Positions 9,219 through 18,971 are shown, counted from the first letter of the stretch. The stretch is DNA of 64,000 nt from Gluconobacter frateurii (GCF_002723955.1 NZ_BEWN01000001.1:620001-684000); one strand, 5' to 3'. Numbers and translations: made by a program. Notes: a model not told the origin generated them from the sequence alone.

Positions 9219-10514
9219 ATGATGTCTTCAAAAAATCACATCAAGAATTTTGGGGCCACTGACTCCAGCGTCTCCGAAATAGAAACGCCTCAAGAAGGTA
9301 TTATGAACTCGCCCCAAAATCTGTTTCCAGGGGAGGAAGCAACGGAAGGGGATACTTCCTCTATTGCTTTTCAAAATGAATCTTTTCTACCGCCAATGCC
9401 CACGGCTGTTGCTGCTTTAGCTGGTGCCGATCTGAATTGCGACCTGGATGCTCGTCAAGCTTTTCTTGAAGATGGTGGCTCCACAGTATCTACATGCTTT
9501 AGGGTTGCAAATATACTTCATACACATGCACATTTTTCTGAAGCAGCAGCATTTTACCTTCGATCTATGCAGCTCCACTCAGGGAATCCTACGGAATTTC
9601 CAAGTGTTTATACACTTTTGCAAGTTCGTTTACTTTGTCTTCTAAAAAGTGGGCAGGATATTGCAGACGAAGAATTAGAACGCCTCCGTAGCTTACATAT
9701 TCCGTATGCGAACTATATCAGTGGGATCAGGTTAGCCTGGCGTCAAAATAACTTGCGCGGAGCGCTTGAAAAAATCGGTAGTGCGTATGACGAATTTCAT
9801 ACGGGTGAGGAAGCTGATTGGCAAATCCTGCAAATTGCAAAACGAATTGAGCCAAGTTTGTTCACCCCGGACCGTCAAGAAGAAGGGAAAAGAATTCCTT
9901 CCGCCCTTTATATGTATTGGGACAATAATCCTCCCCCTGAGATTCAAAATAACTTCGATCTGCATAGCACACTTCCAGGAATGCCATTAAAAATTTTCAA
10001 TAAAGACGAAGCACAGGAATGGCTTTACGACATTTATGGCGTAGAAGCTCGCAATCTCTTTCTGCAGATGCGTCACCCTGCAGAAGCCGCCGATTTTTTG
10101 CGTCTTCATGTGACGCAGACTCTGGGAGGGTGGTGGCTGGATGCTGATTTAAGAGTGTCAGGTTCCGTAGCGTTGAAAAAGATGATCTCTGAGCCTGCTC
10201 AGAATGCTTTTTTCCTTACGGATAATGGAATGGTTCACAACGACTTTTATGGAACTGTTCCGAACAGCGAAATTGTGTCAGATGCTTTGCTGTCAGTATA
10301 TCGAAACTGCTATTTATTCCCGAACCTGTATATAGCGTTCAAAACGGGGCCTGGCCCTCTGACGCGAGCGCTTAATCGTACGGCGCATAAGTCTCTGAAT
10401 GGGCTTCGGCCAACCCAGACAATCGCAATTTATGACCAGCATGATTTCAAGAAAATTATTGAGGAGTTTGATACGCCCTACAAACATTCCCTGCCCAACT
10501 GGCAAAATGTTTGA
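9219..10514 (+). CDS. DXD-type glycosyltransferase in an AT-rich island
   Basis: 431-residue protein. The C-terminal half looks like the sugar-binding DXD (Gly_transf_sug / TcdA-TcdB-like, GT32-like) fold: IPSALYMYWDNNPPP opens the domain, AADFLRLHVTQTLGGWW leads into the DAD metal-nucleotide motif at about residues 308-310. The N-terminal 200 residues contain helical, possibly TPR-like segments. There is no signal peptide. ATG 9219 and 9222 have weak ribosome sites; ATG 9303 is preceded by AAGAAGG at close spacing and may be the real start (403 residues). Base composition is far more AT-rich than its neighbours, suggesting recent acquisition. The acceptor could be a polysaccharide or a protein; neither is shown. 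Confidence 0.72.
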   Translation: MMSSKNHIKNFGATDSSVSEIETPQEGIMNSPQNLFPGEEATEGDTSSIAFQNESFLPPMPTAVAALAGADLNCDLDARQAFLEDGGSTVSTCFRVANILHTHAHFSEAAAFYLRSMQLHSGNPTEFPSVYTLLQVRLLCLLKSGQDIADEELERLRSLHIPYANYISGIRLAWRQNNLRGALEKIGSAYDEFHTGEEADWQILQIAKRIEPSLFTPDRQEEGKRIPSALYMYWDNNPPPEIQNNFDLHSTLPGMPLKIFNKDEAQEWLYDIYGVEARNLFLQMRHPAEAADFLRLHVTQTLGGWWLDADLRVSGSVALKKMISEPAQNAFFLTDNGMVHNDFYGTVPNSEIVSDALLSVYRNCYLFPNLYIAFKTGPGPLTRALNRTAHKSLNGLRPTQTIAIYDQHDFKKIIEEFDTPYKHSLPNWQNV

Positions 10515-10604
10515 AAAATACAGTTTTGTTATCACTTGAGCGAGAGTTGCAAAGATCGAAAAAATTGTCTGCTTGAGGGCGTTACGGGCTGGTTCAGCTT
10601 TTGG

Positions 10605-10639
10605 GCACATCAGGGTATCAGAGTAGAATTCTGATGTGC
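10605..10639 (+). promoter_or_regulatory. Perfect 9-bp inverted repeat over the DUF523 start region
   Basis: GCACATCAG at 10605-10613 pairs with CTGATGTGC at 10631-10639 across a 17-base loop. The right arm includes the ATG at 10634. It may terminate the upstream gene, or hide this ATG and so favour the GTG at 10664. There is no U-tract. Confidence 0.4.
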
Positions 10640-11158
10640 TCCGAAAGCAGGATATTGCCGCTTGTGAAGAACCGAATTCTGGTTAGTGCTTGTCTGCTGG
10701 GTCAGCCAGTCCGATATGATGGCAAGGCAAAGACCCTTCTGCATCCGCTGCTTCAGCAATGGCAGGAAGAGGGGCGGTTGGTCGTGGTCTGTCCGGAGCT
10801 TGCGGGTGGGATGCCGGTTCCACGTCCGCCAGCCGAAATTGGTGCGCGGCAGGATGGAAGGGACGTTCTCCAGGGTGAAGCGCGCGTGACCGACACGTCA
10901 GGCGCGGATGTGACGGACGAATTTGTTGCAGGTGCCCGGATTGCCCTGAACGTCGCGCAAACACAGGGGTGCCGGTTCGCGCTGCTCATGGAAGGCAGCC
11001 CGTCCTGTGGAAGTCAGATGATTTATGACGGCAGTTTCAGCGGCCAGAAACATGCCGGAGCAGGCGTGACAGCAGCGCTTTTGCGCCAGAACGGGATTCA
11101 GGTTTTCAGTCAGGACGCGATTGAAGACCTCAGAATTGCCCTTCAACGAGCCGGTTAA
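10634..11158 (+). CDS. DUF523 (YbbK-like) family protein
   Basis: Small conserved cytoplasmic protein of the DUF523 family, function unknown. Diagnostic features are ILVSACLLGQPVRYDG at the N-terminus, CPELAGGMPVPRPPAEI, and MEGSPSCG, with conserved cysteines that could bind metal or a cluster. Three starts are possible: TTG 10601, ATG 10634 and GTG 10664. ATG 10634 lies inside a hairpin arm; GTG 10664 has an AGGA about 11 bases upstream and would begin just before the conserved region. I list the ATG but the GTG is nearly as likely. Confidence 0.82.
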   Translation: MCSESRILPLVKNRILVSACLLGQPVRYDGKAKTLLHPLLQQWQEEGRLVVVCPELAGGMPVPRPPAEIGARQDGRDVLQGEARVTDTSGADVTDEFVAGARIALNVAQTQGCRFALLMEGSPSCGSQMIYDGSFSGQKHAGAGVTAALLRQNGIQVFSQDAIEDLRIALQRAG

Positions 11159-11248
11159 AGCATATCCTTGCTCTCAGCGGAGCATTTACTACGGATTTGT
11201 CATCTTCCTCCCGTTTGACCCGGCGGCAGGGACGTCTAAATTCAGGGT

Positions 11249-13078
11249 ATGAACAGTCAGAATCTTTCCGCGGTCACTGATCCGTCCAATGCCCCGTCTG
11301 CTCCCTCCGGCGAGAGCGGGACACCGCCGCGCTGGGATCTGTCCGACCTGTATGCGTCGCTGGACGATCCGGCGATTGAACAGGATTTTGCGGCTCTGAC
11401 ATCGGCCGCCCGCACGTTCAGCGAAACCTGGAAGGGGAAACTGGGGCAGGCTGATGGAGCGGCTCTGGCCTCGGCTTTCGTGGAATATGAGCGGATCGAG
11501 GAAGGGCTGGGACGCATCGGCTCCTTCGCCCAGCTTGGCTTTGCCGCCCATACGACGGACCCAACCTGGGGTCGCTTCACGCAGGGCGTGCAGGAGCGCA
11601 TTACGGATATTTCGGCTGACCTGTTATTTTTCTCGCTGGAACTGAACCGTCTTGAGGATGACGTTCTTGCGAAGATTTCTGCGTCACCGGACATGGCGAA
11701 GTGGCAGCCCTTTCTGCGGGATTTGCGCGTTTTCCGTCCGTATCAGCTTTCGGATGAGGTTGAGCAGGTTCTGATGGACAAGTCGGTAACAGGCCGGAAT
11801 GCCTGGAACCGACTGTTTGATGAAACCATGGCCAGCCTGACCATCACACTTGATGGCGAGACGAAGCCTCTGGGGGCCGCGTTCAACACCCTGACGAGCG
11901 CTGAACGCGAAAAGCGTGCTGCGGCTGCTGAGCAGATCAGTGCTGTTCTGGCGGACAATTCCCGTCTTCTGACGATGATCACCAACACGCTCGCCAAGGA
12001 CAAGGCGATCGGGGACAAGCTCCGTGGTTATCCGCGTCCATCCAGCAGTCGCAACCGTGGCAACATGGTTGAAGACGAAGTTGTCGACGCGCTGGTCAGT
12101 GCTGTTGATGAGGCTTATCCGCGTCTGTCTCATCGTTATTACGCGATGAAGGCCAAATGGCTTGGGCTGGAAAAGTTGGAACACTGGGACCGTAATGCGC
12201 CTCTGCCGGGCGTGGCTGACACAGTGATTCCTTGGGAGAACGGCAAGGAGATTGTTCTGAACGCCTACACGGGTTTCGATCCGGCGCTTGGGACATTGGT
12301 GGACCGCTTCCTGACGCACCCGTGGATTGATGCGGAAGCTGCACCGGGTAAGTCCTCAGGTGCTTTTGCCCATCCAACCGTACCGTCCGTCCATCCCTAT
12401 ATCCTGATGAACTATCATGGTCGCGCCCGCGATGTGATGACGCTGGCTCACGAGCTTGGGCATGGGGTGCATCAGATCCTTGCAGGGCAGAAGCAGGGCT
12501 ATCTGAACTCCGCGACGCCTCTGACGCTGGCTGAAACGGCGTCTGTGTTTGGTGAGATGCTGACCTTTCAGTCTCTGCTCGATCGTGAAACCGATCCGAA
12601 GCGCCGCCGTCATCTTCTGGCGGCGAAAGTGGAGGACATGCTGAACACGGTAGTCCGCCAGATCGCGTTCTATCAGTTTGAAGTGCGCGTGCATGATGAG
12701 CGTGCCAAGGGTGAGCTGTCCGCAGAGCAGCTTGGCTCCATCTGGCGCGATGTGCAGGAACGCAGCCTCGGTCCGGCATTCCACTTTACGCCGGATTATG
12801 ACGCCTATTGGTCCTACATCCCGCACTTCGTGCATTCGCCGTTCTATGTGTATGCCTATGCTTTCGGGGACTGTCTGGTGAACGCGCTGTATGGCGTCTA
12901 TCAGGACCAGCCTGACGGTTTTGCGGACAAATACCGGACCATGCTCGAAGCCGGTGGAACGCTTCGCCATAAGGAATTGCTGGCGCCGTTCGGTCTTGAT
13001 GCGACGGATCCGGGTTTCTGGCGTAAAGGACTGGATGTAATCTCGGGTCTGATCGATCAGCTCGAGCAGGAGGGCTGA
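11249..13078 (+). CDS. pepF: Oligoendopeptidase F, M3B metallopeptidase
   Basis: Cytoplasmic zinc metallopeptidase that degrades oligopeptides. The 609-residue length fits the M3B family. The zinc motif HELGH is at residues 401-405 in the context LAHELGHGVHQ, with the downstream glutamate expected in AETASVFGEM. The C-terminal segment YIPHFVHSPFYVYAYAFG is characteristic of PepF. It is followed after seven bases by an ABC1 kinase gene, so the two probably share a transcript that ends at the terminator at 14452. Confidence 0.93.
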   Translation: MNSQNLSAVTDPSNAPSAPSGESGTPPRWDLSDLYASLDDPAIEQDFAALTSAARTFSETWKGKLGQADGAALASAFVEYERIEEGLGRIGSFAQLGFAAHTTDPTWGRFTQGVQERITDISADLLFFSLELNRLEDDVLAKISASPDMAKWQPFLRDLRVFRPYQLSDEVEQVLMDKSVTGRNAWNRLFDETMASLTITLDGETKPLGAAFNTLTSAEREKRAAAAEQISAVLADNSRLLTMITNTLAKDKAIGDKLRGYPRPSSSRNRGNMVEDEVVDALVSAVDEAYPRLSHRYYAMKAKWLGLEKLEHWDRNAPLPGVADTVIPWENGKEIVLNAYTGFDPALGTLVDRFLTHPWIDAEAAPGKSSGAFAHPTVPSVHPYILMNYHGRARDVMTLAHELGHGVHQILAGQKQGYLNSATPLTLAETASVFGEMLTFQSLLDRETDPKRRRHLLAAKVEDMLNTVVRQIAFYQFEVRVHDERAKGELSAEQLGSIWRDVQERSLGPAFHFTPDYDAYWSYIPHFVHSPFYVYAYAFGDCLVNALYGVYQDQPDGFADKYRTMLEAGGTLRHKELLAPFGLDATDPGFWRKGLDVISGLIDQLEQEG

Positions 13079-13085
13079 GGGCACC

Positions 13086-14447
13086 ATGGCGCGCGATCTC
13101 GATAATACCGGTTTGATGGGCGAACTTCGCCGGATGGCTCGGACATCTGGTGCAGTCGGCGGCATCGCTGCGCGCCTGGCTGGAAACCGTCTTGGTATCA
13201 AGACGGATAAGGGTGTCCACGCGGAAGGCCTGAAGTCTTCTCTGGGTAATCTGAAGGGACCGCTCATGAAGGCGGCCCAGCTTCTTTCCACCATTCCTGG
13301 TGCTCTGCCGGACGAATATGCGGAAGAACTGGCTCATCTTCAGGCCAATGCGCCCCCGATGGGCTGGAACTTCGTGCGTCGTCGGATGACGGCGGAACTG
13401 GGGGCCGGCTGGGAAAAGAACTTTCGCTCTTTCAGCCATGATGCTGTTGCGGCGGCGTCTCTGGGCCAGGTGCATCGGGCCCGTCTGGTTGATGGACGCG
13501 AAGTGGCCTGCAAGCTTCAGTATCCCGACATGCAGGGCGCGGTTGATTCCGATCTGCGGCAGTTCCGTGCGGCGCTGGGCGTATACAAGCGTTTCGAGAC
13601 GACGATCCGTCAGGACGAGGTTTATACCGAACTGTCTGACCGTCTTCGGGAAGAATTGGATTATCGTCGGGAAGCCAGCCATCTGCGCCTGTATCGCGAT
13701 ATGCTGTCCGAAACCCCGACTGTGACCGTTCCTGCTCCGATTGAAGAACTGTCTACCGGCCGCTTGCTGACCATGGACTGGGTGTCGGGTCGCAGCATGA
13801 AGGCGGTGCTGGCGTCTGATGCGACGCAGGAACAGCGGGATGATATGGCGCGGGCGTTGTTCCGGGCCTGGTACACGCCAGTCTATCGCTACGGCGTCAT
13901 TCACGGCGACCCGCACATGGGCAACTTCACCGTTCGCGATGATTACGGTCTGAACCTGCTCGATTTCGGTGCCGTCCGTATCTTCTCTCCTCGCTTTGTT
14001 GAGGGCGTGGTGGATCTGTTTGCGGCTCTGCGGGACAATGACGAGGATCGTGCTTTCCATGCCTACAGCAAATGGGGCTTTGAGGGCCTTTCCCGTGAAA
14101 CGGCCGCTGTGCTGAACGAATGGGCTCGGTTCTTCTATCGTCCGCTCATGACCGATCGCGTTTGTGCCATGCAGGAAAGCAATGATCCGGCAGAGGCCAA
14201 ACAGGTTCTGGAACGCGTCTATGAAGGGCTGAAGCGCACGGGGGGCGTAAAACTGCCTCGTGAGTTCGTTTTGATGGACCGGTCAGCCATTGGGCTTGGA
14301 AGTGCGTTCCTGCGCCTGGGTGCACGCCTGAACTGGCATCAGATGTTCCAGGAGCTGATCGAGGGCTTTGACGTCAATGTTCTGGCTGAGCGCCAGAAGG
14401 AAGCACTGGCCAAGGCCAAGGTTCCACCTGCGATTTCTTCGCTCTAA
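13086..14447 (+). CDS. ABC1/UbiB-like atypical kinase (AarF family)
   Basis: 453-residue member of the ABC1 (UbiB/ADCK) atypical kinase family, which supports ubiquinone or other lipid metabolism. The family's KxGQ-like region appears as KAAQLLSTIPGALP (about 62-75). The VACKLQYP lysine, the catalytic-loop GDPHMGNF and the metal-binding LDFGAVR are present. No C-terminal membrane anchor is evident, unlike E. coli UbiB, so it is nearer to the soluble COQ8-like members. The exact substrate is unknown. Confidence 0.88.
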   Translation: MARDLDNTGLMGELRRMARTSGAVGGIAARLAGNRLGIKTDKGVHAEGLKSSLGNLKGPLMKAAQLLSTIPGALPDEYAEELAHLQANAPPMGWNFVRRRMTAELGAGWEKNFRSFSHDAVAAASLGQVHRARLVDGREVACKLQYPDMQGAVDSDLRQFRAALGVYKRFETTIRQDEVYTELSDRLREELDYRREASHLRLYRDMLSETPTVTVPAPIEELSTGRLLTMDWVSGRSMKAVLASDATQEQRDDMARALFRAWYTPVYRYGVIHGDPHMGNFTVRDDYGLNLLDFGAVRIFSPRFVEGVVDLFAALRDNDEDRAFHAYSKWGFEGLSRETAAVLNEWARFFYRPLMTDRVCAMQESNDPAEAKQVLERVYEGLKRTGGVKLPREFVLMDRSAIGLGSAFLRLGARLNWHQMFQELIEGFDVNVLAERQKEALAKAKVPPAISSL

Positions 14448-14451
14448 GAGA

Positions 14452-14486
14452 AAAAGCGCTTTCCGGAAACGGGAGCGCTTTTTTTA
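14452..14486. terminator. Bidirectional intrinsic terminator
   Basis: AAAAAGCGCTTTCCG, a GAAA loop, and CGGGAGCGCTTTTTTT form a strong stem with a U-tract on the plus strand and an A-rich flank giving a U-tract on the minus strand. It serves the pepF-ABC1 unit and the converging Lrp gene, whose stop codon lies inside it. Confidence 0.85.
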
Positions 14487-14984
14487 TGGAATGAGGATGT
14501 CATTTCCCGTTTTGACCCGATCCAGCGCAATCAGGCTGCGATAGCTGGCAACGGAGTCGTTCTGGGCGAAGAGGCGCCGGGTTGTTTCTTCATAAGTGGT
14601 CATGTCCTGTGACACGATGACCAGCATGAAACTGACCCCACCTGTCACATAATAGCATTGCTGGACCTCCGGCGCGGCCCGGAAGAGGGCCTTGGCATTA
14701 TCGACGGTTTGCAACCGTTCGTCTGTCAGCATGACTTCCACGATGGATGTAATGCCCATCTGAACGGCACGGGCATCCACCGTGGCGCTGTTCCGTGTGA
14801 TGACGCCGGATTTCTCCATCGCGGCGATGCGCCTTTGGACCGCGGCGGCGGATAAATTGACCCTCTCTGCGATCTGTCGCTGAGGCATTTTATTGTCTTT
14901 CTGAACGATCCGCAGGATGGCTCGGTCGAACGAGTCCAAAGGCCGAAAAGAAACGCGGGAAGGCGCGGGAGCTTTCTTGTTCAT
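14484..14984 (-). CDS. Lrp/AsnC family transcriptional regulator
   Basis: 166-residue DNA-binding regulator. Residues about 17-60 form the winged helix-turn-helix (FDRAILRIVQ, then QIAERVNLSAAAVQRRI), followed by the RAM/AsnC effector-binding domain with the family motif YYVTGGVSFMLVI. The frame is open upstream to 15095, but the ATG at 14984 gives the normal family length. It diverges from a DMT-type exporter gene. This arrangement, with a dyad between them, suggests that it controls the exporter in response to an amino acid or related metabolite. Confidence 0.9.
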   Translation of the reverse strand: MNKKAPAPSRVSFRPLDSFDRAILRIVQKDNKMPQRQIAERVNLSAAAVQRRIAAMEKSGVITRNSATVDARAVQMGITSIVEVMLTDERLQTVDNAKALFRAAPEVQQCYYVTGGVSFMLVIVSQDMTTYEETTRRLFAQNDSVASYRSLIALDRVKTGNDILIP

Positions 14985-14989
14985 GGAGT

Positions 14990-15033
14990 GAGTTTTTGTT
15001 GCATTTGATCCCCCAATCAAGAGCACAAAACTC
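14990..15033. promoter_or_regulatory. Nested dyad between the Lrp regulator and the exporter
   Basis: Outer imperfect arms GAGTTTTTGTTGC (14990-15002) and GCACAAAACTC (15023-15033) enclose an inner perfect dyad TTGAT, six bases, ATCAA (15005-15020). Both dyads are centred within one base of 15012. The position between divergent start codons makes it a likely operator for the Lrp-type protein. Confidence 0.5.
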
Positions 15034-15077
15034 GCTGCGCCGATGATATGCCTCTCGCCCCCAGGGGAAAGATCATC

Positions 15078-16058
15078 GTGAACGTACCGTCGCATAATCC
15101 GGATAGATCCAGTCAGGCCACTTTGGGGATCCTGTGTGGTGCAGGGGCGGGGGCATTGTGGGGGCTGGTTTTTCTGGCTCCCGAACTGGTGCGGTCATTT
15201 ACGCCACTTCAGCTTTCGGTGGGGCGATACCTTGCTTACGGTCTTATCGCCGCAGTCCTGATTGCGCCTCGGTGGAGCCGGGTGTTTTGCGTCATCAGAC
15301 TTCGGGACTGGAGCGCCCTGTTCTGGCTCTCCCTGTTTGGCAATACGCTCTATTATGTTCTGGTGTCTTCCGCCGTGCTTGCAGGAGGCATTGCCCTGAC
15401 GTCGCTTGTTCTGGGATTTATGCCCGTTGCCGTCACCATCATTGGAAGTCGGGACAAGGGAGCGGTGCCGCTCAGGTCTTTGCTGCCGTCATTAGGATTA
15501 TGTGCGGCAGGTGCGGTGTGTATCGGCTGGCAGGCGCTGACCATGCCCTCACCGTCAGGGCAATCAGTGATGGGGTTGGTTTATGCGCTGGCCGCTCTGA
15601 CGTGCTGGACGACCTATGCCGTGTGGAACAGTCGATGTCTGATGCGCATGCACCATCTTTCGGCACATGACTGGACTCTGCTGACCGGGCTGGTCACGGG
15701 AGGGCAGGCCTTGGTTCTGCTGCCAGTTGCTCTTCTGGCGTCTTCTGGAAGCCATTCTCCGTCGGAATGGGGGCGTTTCGCTGGTGTCTCGGCAGGCGTT
15801 GCCGTTATTGCCTCTTTGTTTGGGAATGCTCTGTGGAACCGGATGTGCCGTCTTTTGCCGCTGACCATGACGGGCCAGATGATCCTGTTCGAGACGCTTT
15901 TTGGTGTGACTTATGGGGTGCTGTGGGAACAAAGAGCGCCCCGTTTTCTCGAAATGGCGGCATTTGCTCTGATGATCGGGAGCGTTCTGTCCTGTGCTGC
16001 CGTTCATCGCAGGCAATCCACCCACGAGACCCTTCCAGTCATGGATCTTGCGGCATGA
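15078..16058 (+). CDS. DMT/EamA superfamily exporter
   Basis: Inner-membrane transporter of the drug/metabolite superfamily, 326 residues, with about ten predicted helices in two EamA-like repeats. The first repeat includes GAGALWGLVFLAPELV, the second GLVYALAALTCWTTYAVWN. The frame could begin at ATG 15048, but GTG 15078 has the excellent ribosome site AGGGGAA eight bases upstream. It faces an Lrp/AsnC regulator, so an amino acid or metabolite export role is a reasonable inference. Confidence 0.85.
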   Translation: MNVPSHNPDRSSQATLGILCGAGAGALWGLVFLAPELVRSFTPLQLSVGRYLAYGLIAAVLIAPRWSRVFCVIRLRDWSALFWLSLFGNTLYYVLVSSAVLAGGIALTSLVLGFMPVAVTIIGSRDKGAVPLRSLLPSLGLCAAGAVCIGWQALTMPSPSGQSVMGLVYALAALTCWTTYAVWNSRCLMRMHHLSAHDWTLLTGLVTGGQALVLLPVALLASSGSHSPSEWGRFAGVSAGVAVIASLFGNALWNRMCRLLPLTMTGQMILFETLFGVTYGVLWEQRAPRFLEMAAFALMIGSVLSCAAVHRRQSTHETLPVMDLAA

Positions 16059-16126
16059 TTAATTCTGCTCTCATACTCTGACGGCAGCAGGAGGGTGGCC
16101 CGTGTGGATGATCGGGCCAGACAGTC

Positions 16127-16540
16127 TCAGAAGATTTCCTTGATCAGATCATTGCCGATCCCGAAGCCGGCGCCTGCTTCCACCGAGCGGACAAATCCTG
16201 AATTGAGAATGTTGGAAAAGAAGCTGTTTTCAGCGGGTTGGTCCACGGCCTGAACAGGTGGTTGTGCGACGTACGGCTGAGGCGAGACATAGGTATTCTG
16301 GCTGTTTGCCGCATTTTCAAGCGCTGCATGAAGCTGTTGAAGCAGGGTTGTGACCTGTTGCTGCTCGGCCTGAAACGAGAGCGCGACTTCCCGCAGGTCC
16401 AGTGCCCATTCCCGGGCCTGCATGTCTCCGCTCTGTGCGGCACCTTGCATTTTGGCGCCGAGCGTCTGGAGGGATTGTGCGGATTGTCGGGCCTGTTCCT
16501 GAAGCTGGTTGTATGTCTGCTCGATCGTCTGGACGTCCAT
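16127..16540 (-). CDS. Small coiled-coil protein with Pro/Gln linker, unknown function
   Basis: 137 residues, not recognised. Residues 1-80 are Gln/Ala/Leu-rich and likely a long coiled coil. A proline-rich linker follows (YVSPQPYVAQPPVQ), then a short C-terminal hydrophobic/glycine segment with AGAGFGIGNDLI. AAGGGAA lies before the ATG, supporting expression. It diverges from uvrB across about 160 bases. No signal peptide is seen. Confidence 0.6.
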   Translation of the reverse strand: MDVQTIEQTYNQLQEQARQSAQSLQTLGAKMQGAAQSGDMQAREWALDLREVALSFQAEQQQVTTLLQQLHAALENAANSQNTYVSPQPYVAQPPVQAVDQPAENSFFSNILNSGFVRSVEAGAGFGIGNDLIKEIF

Positions 16541-16698
16541 GATCGGTTTCCCTTCAAAGATACGCGGTCTGAATACGCCCTCTTGACGAGTCCCTCCATC
16601 CTTTTCAGCAATAGAAAGACATAAAGATACGCCGCCGGAACGCCTTCCGTGCTGCTGCGCTCTTGTGATGTTCCCGTTTCTTTCCCATCTTGGATCTC

Positions 16699-18906
16699 AT
16701 GGCCAAAAAACCCTCCGCACTCCGCAATGCGACCGCAATGCCCATGACGGCATTCATCCCTGAAAAGCAGCCTGCAAAGGCCAAGACGCGGAAGTTCGTG
16801 GTCAAAGCGGATTATGAACCGGCTGGCGATCAGCCCACGGCGATCTCCGAACTTGTGCAGGGCGTGGAGAACGGGGATCGCGATCAGGTTCTGCTGGGGG
16901 TGACGGGGTCTGGCAAGACGTTCAGCATGGCTAAGGTCATTGAAGCGACGCAGAAGCCGACGCTCATTCTGGCCCCGAACAAGACTCTGGCCGCGCAGCT
17001 TTATGGAGAGATGCGGCAGTTTTTCCCCGATAACGCCGTCGAATATTTCGTCTCGTACTACGACTACTACCAGCCGGAAGCCTATGTTCCGCGGTCGGAC
17101 ACGTATATCGAGAAAGACAGTCAGATCAACGAGCAGATCGACCGGATGCGCCATGCGGCCACGCAGGCGCTTCTGGAACGGAATGACGTTATCATCGTCG
17201 CATCCGTGTCCTGTATTTACGGTATCGGGTCCGTTGAGACGTACTCGAAAATGGTCGTCCGGCTTGAGGTCGGGGGCGAGATTGATCGCGAGAAGCTCAT
17301 CAAGGCGCTGGTCGAACTCCAGTATCGTCGAAACGATGCTGGGTTTGAGCGCGGGACGTTTCGTGTGCGCGGGGAGCAGATCGACATCTTCCCGGTTCAG
17401 AATGAAGACCGTGCGTGGCGTGTCTCGCTGTTTGGTGATGAGATTGACCAGATCACCGAATTCGATCCGCTGACGGGCAACAAGACGGCGGATCTGGCGG
17501 AAATCAGCGTTTACGCAAACTCCCATTACGTCACGCCGCGCCCAACGCTGAATCAGGCCATGATCGGGATCAAGAACGAGCTTCGACAGCGGCTCGCGCA
17601 GTTCACCGAAGAAGGAAAGCTGCTGGAAGCCGAACGCTTGTCCCAGCGGACCACGTTTGATCTGGAAATGATCGAGACGACTGGCGCGTGCAAAGGCATC
17701 GAGAACTATTCCCGGTATCTGTCTGGCCGTGGTCCCGGCGATCCGCCTCCGACGCTGTTTGAATACCTGCCTGAAGATGCTTTGCTGATCGTGGATGAAA
17801 GTCACGTCACGGTTCCGCAGATCGGTGGCATGGAGCGTGGGGATAGAGCCCGGAAATCCGTTCTGTCTGACTACGGGTTCCGTCTGCCGTCCTGCATCGA
17901 CAACCGGCCATTGGCCTTCGGGGAGTGGAACGCGTTCCGGCCGCAGAGCATCTTTGTGTCTGCTACGCCCGGTCCATGGGAAATGGAACAGACAGGCGGC
18001 GTCTTTGCCGAGCAGATCATTCGTCCGACAGGACTGATTGACCCGATCACGATCGTGAAGCCAGTCGAAGGACAGGTGGACGATCTGCTGCATGAAGCTC
18101 GGGAGACGATTGCAAAGGGTGGCCGAATTCTCGTTACGACGCTGACCAAGCGGATGGCCGAGGATCTGACCGATTATCTGAGCGAAGCCGGGATCAAGGT
18201 CCGGTATCTGCATTCCGATGTGGATACGCTGGAACGGATTGAGATCATCCGTGATCTGCGCCTTGGCGCCTTTGACGTTCTGGTTGGCATTAACCTGCTG
18301 CGTGAGGGGCTGGATATTCCAGAATGTGCGCTCGTCGCCATTCTGGATGCGGACAAGGAAGGCTTCCTGCGCTCACGGACGTCGCTGATCCAGACGATCG
18401 GTCGTGCTGCCCGTAACGTTGATGGTCGTGTCTTGCTTTACGCAGACAAGATGACGGACAGTCTGACCTTTGCCATTGAGGAAACGGCTCGACGCCGGAC
18501 ACGTCAGATGGAATGGAATAAGGCGCACGGTATTACGCCGATGACGGTTCGTTCCAAGATTGGCGATGCGCTCTCGTCCATCTTTGAGCAGGATTACGTC
18601 ACTGTTGCGCCGGACGAGGCAGGGGATACCGAGCAGTTTGTCGGGAAATCGTTGCCTGTCACCATTCAGGAACTGGAAAAGCGGATGCGCGAAGCCGCTG
18701 CCAATCTGGACTTTGAACAGGCCGCTCGCCTGCGTGATGAAGTACGTCGTCTTGAAGCGATTGATATGGGGCTGGAGCCACCTCCGTTGGCGACGTCTAC
18801 TGCGGGCCGTCCCGGTGGAAGCAAGAAATCGAAAGGTCCAACACCGCTTGGTCCAGGTGGTGGCGGGTACGATCCGGCCAAACGCAAACGTGGCGGTCGT
18901 CGCTGA
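16699..18906 (+). CDS. uvrB: Excinuclease ABC subunit B
   Basis: DNA damage-verification helicase of nucleotide excision repair, acting between UvrA and UvrC. The Walker A motif GVTGSGKT is at residues 67-74. The beta-hairpin region reads [12 protein letters not shown], and helicase motifs IVDESH and QTIGRAARN follow. A UVR domain near the C-terminus ([23 protein letters not shown] in outline) is the UvrC contact. At 735 residues it is longer than E. coli UvrB, with an N-terminal extension of about 40 residues and a basic Gly/Lys/Arg-rich tail. TTG 16690 is an alternative start; neither has a clear ribosome site. Confidence 0.96.
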   Translation: MAKKPSALRNATAMPMTAFIPEKQPAKAKTRKFVVKADYEPAGDQPTAISELVQGVENGDRDQVLLGVTGSGKTFSMAKVIEATQKPTLILAPNKTLAAQLYGEMRQFFPDNAVEYFVSYYDYYQPEAYVPRSDTYIEKDSQINEQIDRMRHAATQALLERNDVIIVASVSCIYGIGSVETYSKMVVRLEVGGEIDREKLIKALVELQYRRNDAGFERGTFRVRGEQIDIFPVQNEDRAWRVSLFGDEIDQITEFDPLTGNKTADLAEISVYANSHYVTPRPTLNQAMIGIKNELRQRLAQFTEEGKLLEAERLSQRTTFDLEMIETTGACKGIENYSRYLSGRGPGDPPPTLFEYLPEDALLIVDESHVTVPQIGGMERGDRARKSVLSDYGFRLPSCIDNRPLAFGEWNAFRPQSIFVSATPGPWEMEQTGGVFAEQIIRPTGLIDPITIVKPVEGQVDDLLHEARETIAKGGRILVTTLTKRMAEDLTDYLSEAGIKVRYLHSDVDTLERIEIIRDLRLGAFDVLVGINLLREGLDIPECALVAILDADKEGFLRSRTSLIQTIGRAARNVDGRVLLYADKMTDSLTFAIEETARRRTRQMEWNKAHGITPMTVRSKIGDALSSIFEQDYVTVAPDEAGDTEQFVGKSLPVTIQELEKRMREAAANLDFEQAARLRDEVRRLEAIDMGLEPPPLATSTAGRPGGSKKSKGPTPLGPGGGGYDPAKRKRGGRR

Positions 18907-18971
18907 TCGGGGTATATGGGGCGACCCCGGTTGCCCATGACCAACCGCCACTATCAGGATTGCAGACTGTC

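Noticed and set aside
16144-18213. 689-codon open frame antisense to uvrB
   Set aside because: Antisense to clear uvrB coding sequence, rich in Arg/His/Gln without any domain; explained by uvrB codon bias.
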